Shown: one piece after another, positions 12,381-22,092 of the stretch
How the letters are laid out: each line of letters begins with the position of its first letter
How positions within the stretch are numbered: position 1 is the stretch's first letter
NCBI RefSeq assembly: GCF_016097555.1
Contig: NW_024532771.1
Span: 1-64,000, forward strand
Direction: 5' to 3'
DNA length: 64,000 nucleotides
From: Gigantopelta aegis
Lineage: Eukaryota > Mollusca > Gastropoda > Neomphalida > Peltospiridae
Translations under genes and position numbers: made by a program
Notes under the pieces: generated by a model
What the model was told of the DNA's origin: nothing
Database searches by the model: none
The model's input: the letters and a program-made list of their open reading frames with translations, nothing else

Positions 12381-12592
12381 GTTATTGTTTAATAAATCAG
12401 TCATTTCACTAGAGAAATGATATTATTTCAAGTATATCTAATAAGATTTATATATGATATATCCTCGTATTATTATACACAGTAAATTGTTTCATAGCTT
12501 ATGCACTCATCCTAATATTATTCACTAATGTAATTTCCTAATTTTCCATATTATTTAATATATAGTTATTATTACATAAACTTGAAATACAG

Positions 12593-12604
12593 TGAGAGCT
12601 GTCA
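12593..12604. promoter_or_regulatory. TGAGAGCTGTCA, variant of the palindrome
   Basis: One mismatch from the perfect TGACAGCTGTCA, 235 bp upstream of the gene B start codon. The position and neighbouring sequence correspond to the site at 21907-21918 upstream of gene C (175 bp from the end of the site to the ATG). Confidence 0.4.
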
Positions 12605-12838
12605 CTTTAGCTATAGTTCTAATTACAGAAGATAGATGAGCATTAGCTGTTTAGTATATGTTTATTCCTCATAGTACTACACACACACACACACACACAG
12701 TTATGATAATAACAACCATATAAGGATATTCTAATTTTAGAATAACTATAGTGGATATTTATAAACAATGCCCATATTAGGATTTTTTTGAAGGGATTTC
12801 AAGAAGCTAACAGTAATAGCTATATAGTTATTTCCAAT

Positions 12839-15800
12839 ATGTCTGACAATCCTACAAGATGTACTACTACTCTACCAGTAGATAGTCCTAGACTGTCTAA
12901 TAGACCTACTGAGTCTGAACTAATGGAACTACTTGAACCATTAGTAGAGTGGAAAAATTTGCTATTTTTCTACCAAAGATATCATCTACAATGATAAAGA
13001 AGATTGAAAATGATTACTCATCAACTGATCTTCGAAAATTAGCTCTCTTCTCGAAATAGCTCAAAATTGACTCTTATGCTACCTGGGATAAAGTAATTGT
13101 TGCCCTATCAAAAGCTAATGAACACTATCTAGTCTCAAAAGTACAAGAAAACCTTATTACCACCATACCACCAGTAGATCTTTATCAAGGTGAGTGTATA
13201 ATGATGTCAGGAGATATTTATATGAGTATCTTACTCTGTTATAGGTACATACAGTCAAGATGACACATTAACTGAAACTGTTGAAGTGAAAAAAGATAAT
13301 AAAGAAAGTGAACAACACATGCACAAACAAGGCAATATTCATTCAGTACAGCATTGTCAAGCCCTAGGGAGCCATAGTGAAACTAAAATAAAACCAGTAG
13401 ATTCCAATCAAGGTGAGTGCATTGGATTTATTAAAGATGGTTATGAGTGTCTTCATCTGTATTATTTAGGTACACACAGTAAAGACGTTAAATTAATTGA
13501 TAGTGCACTGAAAAAAGATGACAATCAATCCAGTGTTACAGTAGCAAATGAACAAACCAAATGAACAAGAAAATAATAGAAATTAGTTCTAAAGATCAAG
13601 TTGCAAAAGAGCTGAAAAGACTTGTAGACAAATTTACATCTTTAGTATGTAAAATTGTAAGTCATCTTGAAGAGATGATAAAAATTAATAAATGTAAATT
13701 AATTGACATAGCAAGACATATTAAATTACTACCCTGGCTATCTGAAGAAAAGGAACTGGACAAATTGATTGAAGTTACAACCATTGATGAATTGTTTGTT
13801 GAAATAGAGCCTTACTACTGCTTTCTTAGTAACTGTGAATTAATAGAGAGCATTGTTAATACATTCCTCCCTGAAAGTGACCTACAAACTGAATTTGCCA
13901 AGGTATTTGGAAGAACTTGAAGTATTTGATAAATCATCTGAACTACAACACATCCAGAGTGCTATTGAAGAAGCACTGATACCAAAATCATGAAATTACT
14001 GAGACGACTTGCAAAGTAGAGATCAAATTACAAAGAAGATGTGGGAGAATGACATTAGACATTTTTTCGTAAGCTTATAATTACCTTTTTCCTATGATGG
14101 ACAATGTTTTTAGTCATATTTACATCAAACAAGGATGCATTTGTGTTAGTTTTCTTGCACCTCGCTCACAATCACAACTTCTCATACAACTGGCTACTGA
14201 AAAAAACAGAGTTTATGCATCAAGTTGGTATTTTCAAAATAATAATAAATGAGCAACCCATCTTAATGGAAGAAGAGGATATAACATTTACCTTTGAACA
14301 ATCACTATTTCAAGCAGCAAAAGCTGGTGATAATAATATTGTTACAATACTACTGGAGTTAGGAGCCAATATTGACTACCAGAATGAAGGGGGAGGAATA
14401 GCACTAATATTTGCCAGTGAGAATGGGCATTACAAGTTGTTGAGATTCTACTAAAAGAAAATGGTGATCCTAATCTTCAAGACCAAGAAGGTTGGACTGC
14501 TTTAATATTAGCCAGTCAAATGTTCATTACCAAGTAGTTGAGCTTCTACTAAAAGAAAATGCTGATCCTAATCTTCAAAACCAAGATGGTTGTACTGCGT
14601 TAATATTTGCCATGAAAATGGTCATTACCAAGTAATGAGCTTCTACTAAAAGAAAATGCTGATCCTAATCTTCAGAAGAAGAAGGTTTTACTGGTTTAAT
14701 GGTTGCTAGTCAAAATGGTCATTACCAAGTAGTTGAGCTTCTACTAAAAAGAAAATGCTGATCCAAATCTTCAAAACCAAGAAGGTTGGACTGCTTTAAT
14801 ATTTGCCAGTCAAAATGGTCATTACCAAGTAGTTGAGCTTCTACTAAAAGAAAAAGCTGATCCTAATCTTCAAGACCAAAAAGATTGGACTGCTTTAATA
14901 TTTGCTAGTCAAAATGGTCATTACCAGTAGTTGAGCTTCTACTAAAAGAAAATGCTGATCCTAATCTTAAAACACAAAGAGGATCAACTGCATTGACATT
15001 GGCCAGTCAAAATGGTCATTACCAAGTAGTTGAGCTTCTACTAAAAGAAAATGTTGATCCTAATCTTCAACAAGAAGAAGGTTTTACTGGTTTAATGGTT
15101 GCTAGTCAAAATGGTCATTACCAAGTAATTGAGCTTCTACTAAAAGAAAATGCTGATCCTAATCTTCAAGGCCAAGAAGATTGGACTGCTTTAATGTTTG
15201 CCAGTGAGAATGGTCATTACCAAGTAGTTGAGCTTCTACTAAAAGAAAATGCTGATCCTAATCTTAAAAACACAAAGAGGATCAACTGCATTGACATTGG
15301 CCAGTCAAAATGGTCATTACCAAGTAGTTGAGCTTCTACTAAAAGAAAAATGCTGATCCTAATCTTCAAAACCAAGAAGGTGGACTGCTTTAATGTTTGC
15401 TAGTCAGATGGTCATTACCAAGTAGTTGAGCTTCTACTAAAAGAAAATGCTGATGCTAATCTTAAAACACAAAGAGGATCAACCGCATTGACATTGGCCA
15501 GTCAGATGGTCATTACCAAGTAGTTGAGCTTCTACTAAAAGAAAATGTTGATCCTAATCATCAACAAGAAGAAGGTTTTACTGGTTTAATGGTTGCTAGT
15601 CAAAATGGTCATTACCATGTAATTGAGCTTCTACTAAAAGAAAATGCTGATCCTAATCTTCAAGGCCAAGAAGATTGGACTGCTTTAATGTTTGCCAGTG
15701 AAAATGGGTCATTACCAAGTGTTGAGCTTCTACTAAAAGAAAATGCTGATCCTAATCTTAAAACACAAAGAGGATCAACCGCATTGACATTGGCCAGTCA

Positions 15801-17165
15801 AATGGTCATTTACCAAGTAATTGAGCTTCTACTAAAGAAAATGCTGATCCTAATCTTCAAAACCAAGAAGGTGGGACTGCTTTAATGTTTGCTAGTCAAG
15901 ATAGTCGTTACCAAGTAGTTGAGCTTCTACTAAAAGAAAATGCTGATCCTAATCTTCAAAACCAAGAAGGTTGGACTGCTTTAATATTTGCCAGTCAAAA
16001 TGGTCATTACCAAGTAGTTGAGCTTCTACTAAAAGAAAATGTTGATCCTAATCTTCAACAAGAAGAGGTTTTACTGGTTTATGGTTGCTAGTCAAAATGG
16101 TCATTACCAAGTAGTTGAGCTTCTACTAAAAGAAATGCTGATCCTAATCTTCAACAAGAAGAAGGTTTACTGGTTTAATGGTTGCTAGTCAAAATGGTCA
16201 TTACCAAGTAGTTGAGCTTCTACTAAAAGAAAATGCTGATCCTAATCTTCAAAACCAAGAAGGTGGGACTGCTTTAACGTTTGCTAGTCAAGATGGTCAT
16301 TAACCAAGTAGTTGAGCTTCTACTAAAAGAAAATGCTGATCCTAATCTTCAAAACCAAGAAGGTTGGACTGCTTTAATATTTGCCAGTCAAAATGGTCAT
16401 TACCAAGTAGTTGAGCTTCTACTAAAAGAAAATGCTGATCTAATCTTCAACAAGAAGAAGGTTTTACTGGTTTAATGGTTGCTAGTCAAAATGTTCATTA
16501 CCAAGTAGTTGAGCTTCTACTAAAAGAAAATGCTGATCCTAATCTTCAAAACCAAGAAGGTTGGACTGCTTTAATATAGCCAGTCAAAATGGGTCATAAA
16601 AACCAAGAAACCAAGTAGTTGAGCTTCTTCTCAAAGAAAATGCTGATCCTAGTCTTCAAACACAAAGTGGTTGGACAGCATCAACAATCGCTAATCAGAA
16701 TGGTCATTTTGAAATAGTTCATTTATTAGAAAAGTACATTGATCCCAGTAGTAGTTCTTGTAAAGAATTAGACCATCAATAAACCAACCAATAGAATTAC
16801 CAGCTCTGATATTTTAATACCTGATCAACAGACAGAGGAACCTAATAAACAACTACAAAATATAAAGACAACAGAGTCTGTAGTTGAACAAGATGTCCTT
16901 CCACACTCAACTATCCACTCCTCGTCTCTAAAGCTGTCTTTTCAAATCGTTTAATAAAAATCTATCAAACAACCATTTCATACTTTTAAAGATACTAAAA
17001 AGAAAGAGATCAGAAATAAAAAATCAACAATTTTGGAACAGGAACAACCTCAACAACGACATCACTCTACATTGATCCATTTACCATTACCTATTTCAAG
17101 AAAGAATTGAAAAGGACACAAAGAAACAACATAATGTTACAACAAAGAATATTGTAAACAAATAA
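12839..17165 (+). pseudogene. Death-domain/ankyrin-repeat gene B, several breaks
   Basis: Exon 1 (12839-13189) starts MSDNPTRCTTTLP and encodes a Death domain whose later helices hold the FSKWL...ATW...ALSKANEHYL pattern. Exon 2 is 13245-13412 and exon 3 is 13470-17165; all junctions are phase 1 with GT/AG ends. Exon 3 holds the helical region (open from 13561), the alpha/beta region, about 25 ankyrin units and the basic tail. Breaks: a missing G in the run before AAAAATTT of exon 1, a TAG in place of the Death-domain Trp codon (13057-13059), a missing A before the Met at 13561, an extra G near 13903, and many in the repeats. The nonsense codon is a substitution, so decay is more credible here than in A. 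Exon 2 is 21 bp longer than in C. Confidence 0.75.
14290..16745 (+). repeat. Ankyrin array of gene B, about 25 units
   Basis: 99-bp units like those of gene A, mixed with a QQEEGFTGLMVAS variant that recurs every few units and is absent from A, C and D. The alternation suggests multi-unit block duplication inside B. Single-base losses are common, and 16561-16620 is scrambled. Confidence 0.88.
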
Positions 17166-17340
17166 ATGTTATTGTAATATGTGTTGTTATGTGTTTGGTA
17201 AAAGCCAATGTATAATGTTATGATTGTTAATTATATCTGTCTTCCATCAATGCAAAGAAAAATGTAATGTTATAAAAATTATTTTTTGGCATGTAATAAA
17301 TTATATAGACATTGTACTGCAACATAATGTTAGGTTTCTA

Positions 17341-17346
17341 AATAAA
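17341..17346 (+). other. Polyadenylation signal of gene B
   Basis: AATAAA in the same context as the signal behind gene A (6760-6765). Confidence 0.5.
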
Positions 17347-17589
17347 ACATCATGATATTGATGATAGAACATGATATTATTTCCTATACATTTGCAATTG
17401 CTATGGACAATATTATATAATATATGATAAAAAATTTACATCAGTTCTATCTTATGTGTCTTGAGTTTACTAGAATACATAAGATATTCAGGTCACTGTT
17501 TTACTATTTATTTTTAACTACAGTACATAATGAGAGTATTGTTAACAAAATATATAGAATATAATGTAATCAATAATTGTATGCTTTAT

Positions 17590-17850
17590 AGATAGTGAGA
17601 TGTAATGATCATACTCAGTTGTTGTCACTGTCATGTCTTCTACTTTTCCTATCTCTATCAGTTTGATGATAAGAATAATGATGCTTGTAACAATATGTCT
17701 TTGACTCTTGTCTATTTCTTTCATCTACAGAGAAAGAGTCATTGGTATGTCTTATGTGACTGTTTCTTCAAAACCCCTGTCTTTGTATTTTTTTTCATAC
17801 TTTTCTCTTTTTGTATTTTTCTGTTGAGATATGAAGGCAATAATAGGTAA
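17590..17850 (-). pseudogene. Relic of the MMTAG2 last exon, behind gene B
   Basis: Paralogous to 7020-7275 and likewise alignable with the lysine-rich terminal exon of MMTAG2 at 41961-42138, in the same tail-to-tail position behind an ankyrin gene. The frame is lost. Confidence 0.65.
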
Positions 17851-17959
17851 CAAAATTTCACATTAAATATAATTAGTGATTGGACAATCAACTTGTTCAT
17901 CATATAATGAATGGATACATGTATAAAAATGATGGAGGATGTACAAACACTATCTATAA

Positions 17960-18520
17960 ACAATATTTTGCCAGTGAGAGTGGCTATTACCAAGTGTTTA
18001 GCCTCTTCTTAAGGAAAGGCTATCCTAATCTTCAAACACAAACTGTATTAACACATGCAAGTGACATTACCAAGTTGTTGAACTTTCTCAAAAATGCTGA
18101 TATCAAACTTCAAAGACAAGATGGTGAATCCCTTTGATGTTTGCCACTCATGAGCTTTTCTGAGTCATTTGAGTGTTGGTCAAAGAAAATGCTGATCCTA
18201 ATCTTCAAGTGACAATTGTGGTTATTTGAAATAGGAAACGTTGGACAGCATCACAATTGCTTGTCAGAATGGTCATTTTGAAATAGCTCATTTATTAGAA
18301 AAGTACATTGATCCTAGTAGTAATTCTGTAAAGAATTAGATCAATCAATAAACAAATCAATAAAAACTACCATTTCTGCTATTTTAATACTGGCCAAAAG
18401 ATGGAGGAACCTAGCAAACAACTACAAAGTATACAGACAACACAGAGTCTGTAATTGAACAAGATGTTCTTCCGCACTCAACTATCCACTCCGCATCTCT
18501 AAAGCAGTCTTTTCAAATAT
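17960..18520 (+). pseudogene. Decayed ankyrin units plus tail, behind gene B
   Basis: Counterpart of 7385-7950 with the same order of fragments and further small deletions. No start region and no intact frame. Confidence 0.75.
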
Positions 18521-18609
18521 AATAATATTATAAACATAATGTTGGCAACTATAATGAGTAATTAAAAACTGTCAATTGTACATACCTTCCATTAATGCAC
18601 AAAAGATGT

Positions 18610-18675
18610 AATTTAATTTAATTTAAATAATAACCTGTGAACTAAACACCTCCCACTTTTTTATATCTGTTTACA
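18610..18675 (-). repeat. Inverted copy of a flank segment
   Basis: Reverse complement of about 65 bp also found at 8541-8611, 9890-9955 and 19195-19265 (the CACAATGTAAACAGATATAA segment). Copy A lacks it at the matching place (near 8028), so it is an insertion specific to the B flank. Confidence 0.7.
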
Positions 18676-19279
18676 TTGTGGGTAACAATTTTTCACACAT
18701 TTTGCCATTTGTACAACAGGTTACAAGTTAGATAGTTTCTTGATGCCCATAATTTTTTTGCTCCTGTTAGTTGTCTCCTCCTCATTGTTCCAATATAGAT
18801 TTCTGTTATGAGACATCAAGGTTCACTAAAAGTGATGTGTGAGAATGATGTATATAGGTATAAATTATTGTTATAAGTACTACAAACTCACCCCTACAAT
18901 ACACATTGTTTACATAATTTTCTCTGAACATAACACAATTTGAATGAAGAAACTAAGTCTTTAGAATTTTTGTAATTATTATAAATTCATATTCATCTCA
19001 TCATGTCCCCATCCATGTATACATGTTATAATAACAATTGTATTATACTCTTCTCAAATTAGTTAATGTAATGCAGCAAGAATAACAAGATCATGATGTG
19101 TGTATTTCACTAGAGAGAGAGCTTTCTGAGCTGGAATGGGTCCATATAATGCAATAAATAAAATTGAGTTGTACTGTGCTTAGTTATAAAGTTGTTACAC
19201 AATGTAAACAGATATAAAAAGTGTGAGGTGTTAGGAGTAGGTTCACAGGTTATATTTAAATTACATGTTATGTTTCTCA

Positions 19280-19790
19280 ATCTACTTATTATAATACTGT
19301 ACTTACTGACTATTACTGTCTATTATTACTGTATAATACTGTACTTACTGACTATTAGTGTCTATTATTACTGTATAATACTGTACTTACTGACTATTAC
19401 TGTATATTATTTATAATGTTATAATAACTATTGTATTATTACTGTACTATTACTGTATAATGACTATTACTGTATAATACTGTACTTAATGACTATTACT
19501 GTCTATTATTACTGTATAATACTGTACTTACTGACTATTACTGTCTATTATTACTGTATAATTGTACTTACTGTGTATATTATACTGATATAATGTACTG
19601 ACTATTATTGTCTATTATTACTGTATAATAATGTACTTACTGACTATTACTGTATGTCTATTATTACTGTATAATAATGTACTTACTAATGACTGACTAT
19701 TGTGTATTATTACTGTATAATACTGTACTTACTATTACTTATATATTACTGTATAATATGTACTTACTGTACTGAACTGTAAATACAAAT
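19280..19790 (+). repeat. Degenerate 40-bp array behind gene B
   Basis: The first units match the arrays at 8625 and 9970. From about 19410 the units are irregular, with truncations and shuffled TACTGTATAAT pieces. Confidence 0.8.
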
Positions 19791-20125
19791 CAACAATTTA
19801 CTGTATAAGGAACAACCTCGACAACAACATATTACTGTATACAATGTACCAGCTACCATTATCTATTTCAAGAAAGAAGTCTGAAAAAAAGATTACTGTA
19901 CAAAGTAAAGATAATACTGTTACAACTATTAAAAGAATTATACTGTAAACAAATAATTATTGTTGTTAATATGATTAATGTTATGTGTAAATTTGTAAAA
20001 ATGCTTCATTTTGGGTATATGTAAAGTTTTGTCTTCTTTCTCTCTGCCTCTTTTTCTTTTGTCTATAGAGGAGGAAAATTTAGGTATGTCTGTTGTAACA
20101 ACAATGGAATTGTAATTTCTTTCTA
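19790..20125 (+). pseudogene. Ankyrin-family tail mixed with array units, then MMTAG2-like relic
   Basis: From 19790 to about 19960, phrases of the family tail (GGAACAACCTCGACAACAACAT, CAGCTACCATTATCTATTTC) alternate with TTACTGTA pieces of the neighbouring array, as if two sequences were interleaved. Positions 20030-20125 resemble the reverse complement of the MMTAG2 terminal exon (pyrimidine-rich, then TCTATAGAGGAGGA). Nothing is intact. Confidence 0.5.
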
Positions 20126-21149
20126 TTGTTCTTGTGTTGTTAATTAATTTAAATTTCTTTTATTTTGTTGTTATGTTGAGTTGGGTGGAAATCTTTTTTG
20201 ACATTTATGAAATGAATAGAAATGGCTGAAAGAACTACTGTAAATGTCAGCAATGTGTGTATATTTCTTTTGAATGAAATTTCTTTATCTTTTGTTGTGT
20301 GTGGAAAATTTTTTGACATTTAATGTGTAGAAAGAAATATGGTGTGACCAACTCTAAGAAAACTGGATACACAGAAGAGTACAATTGTGTATACAAATGG
20401 ATATATATAAAGTGTTGGATAAAATGGAGGATACAAAAAGAATTAGAGCTACATTTACACACAGTCAAATTTGCTCGTCGATTAATGATAATTGGACAGA
20501 TACAAATATAAATGGAAAGTAGATACTGTAAATAAAATTATTGTCTGAAAATGTAAACAGAAAACAAATCATTGGATGGATAATGGACAGACAAACAGAA
20601 AAAGGTTAACAGTAAATATATAGATATAAAAATAATTATGTAGTCACAATAGACAATTAAACAAATACAAAAAATGTTGTAGACATAAATACTTGTTGGT
20701 GTCTTGAGAATCACTTATTAATTTAGTTTCAATTTCATTTATTGCATACTATCATTTTATAAGTGTTTATATAATATAATTGTATAAAGATCACATTGAA
20801 TACTTTTACTTTGCTGTTATTATTACAATCATCTCTATCATTAATACATTCCCAAGTCTGTTATAATAACATTATAACATACACACATTATATATAGATT
20901 TAATATAAAGGCTGTCTTATGTGGCTTGCATTCTCATGAGTTGGACCATACTTTATTTAAATGTTTTTTTATATTATAACAATATACACAAGTACATAGA
21001 AAACATATAACAGCATTAATCACAGTAGTCACAGAGTTTAATTAATGAAAGAAGATTTTGAGCAGTTGTTTAGCAAAACTGATAATCATGAAAATAATTA
21101 TAAAGTATGTATCTTAACATTATTCTTTATAGAAAAGTATGAATAATAT
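20126..21149 (+). other. Intergenic region, no gene seen
   Basis: AT-rich sequence with short TGGATA/ATACAAA-type phrases that also occur near 11260-11340, 29700-29860 and 42240-42370. These are probably intron or flank remnants of the duplicated MMTAG2 end. No credible exon. Confidence 0.4.
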
Positions 21150-21246
21150 AATAGTAGTTCCATTACTCAGACTCAGTAGGTCTATTAGACAGTTTAGAAC
21201 TATTTACTGGTAGAGTAGTAGTACATCTTGTAGGATTAACAAACAT
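21150..21246 (-). pseudogene. Inverted first-exon start of the family (upstream of C)
   Basis: Minus-strand reading from an ATG at 21246-21244 gives MFVNPTRCTTTLPVNSSKLS and on to RPTESE before a stop. It is clearly homologous to the first 28 residues of the Death-domain exon. It points away from gene C, 850 bp upstream of its start, with two palindromic sites between them. Homology stops where the Death domain proper would begin. Confidence 0.8.
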
Positions 21247-21504
21247 ACTGATAATAAATCAGTTATTGAAACTAAAATATGTTCATAGTGCATATTACTA
21301 AGCTGTTTCATAATCAGGCAGTTATTCACTAATATAATTTAGTACATAAAATATATAGCATACTTTATATAATACATGTATCTGTGAAAGTAATTATATT
21401 CAGTATTATAGGACCATCTTTGATATGTTGACAATATTATGTAATACTTTTTTTACATGACAAATGGGGCAGTACTTTGTAGCTGGTAATGTACTATGTG
21501 AATG

Positions 21505-21516
21505 TGACAACTGTCA
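21505..21516. promoter_or_regulatory. TGACAACTGTCA, palindrome variant
   Basis: One change from the perfect site, inside a block homologous to 11350-11530. Confidence 0.35.
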
Positions 21517-21906
21517 CTTTATCTACAGTTGTGACTACAGAAGATAGATGAGTGTTGGTCGTACAGTGATTGTTATTCTTCATAATACTACAAACTCACA
21601 ATTAACAACAGGATATTCTAAATTTAGAATACCGTGAGCCATTTATAATGATGACCATATAAGGATATACTAGACTTATTTACATTTTCATATTTATAAG
21701 CTGTTCATAGTCAATATTTATTCAATAATATAATTTAGTGCCATATGATATACATAAACTACTTTTTTATATACATGTTATCTGTGAGAGTATTATATTC
21801 AGGATTATATGGATCATCTTTGATATATTGACAATATTATGAATGCTTCATTTGGAACATGACAAAAGGGGGCAGCACTATATAGCTGATCTATTCTATG
21901 TGAGTG

Positions 21907-21918
21907 TGACAGCTGTCA
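21907..21918. promoter_or_regulatory. TGACAGCTGTCA palindrome upstream of gene C
   Basis: Perfect palindrome, TGIF/MEIS-like, 175 bp before the gene C start codon and followed by the conserved CTTTAG(T/C)TATAG. It is the best candidate for a proximal control site of the family. The binding factor is inferred. Confidence 0.42.
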
Positions 21919-22092
21919 CTTTAGTTATAGTTCTAATAATAGGAGGTAGATTTTGCATTTGCTATTTAGTGTATATCATTCCTCATAGTACTACGATGCA
22001 CAGTTATGATAATAACAACCATATATGGATATTGAAAGTGTTTCAGGTTTATCAAGAAACTAACAGCTATAGACATATAGTGTGTTTCCACT

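Larger units (their letters stand above)
11241..12838 (+). other. Intergenic region and 5' flank of gene B
   Basis: No gene is recognised. Two blocks (11350-11530 and 12580-12720) share sequence with the 5' flank of gene C (21480-21640 and 21780-22010), each around a TGACAGCTGTCA-like palindrome. A short CA run lies near 12680. An inverted piece of the family's first exon lies at 12315-12380. Confidence 0.6.
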
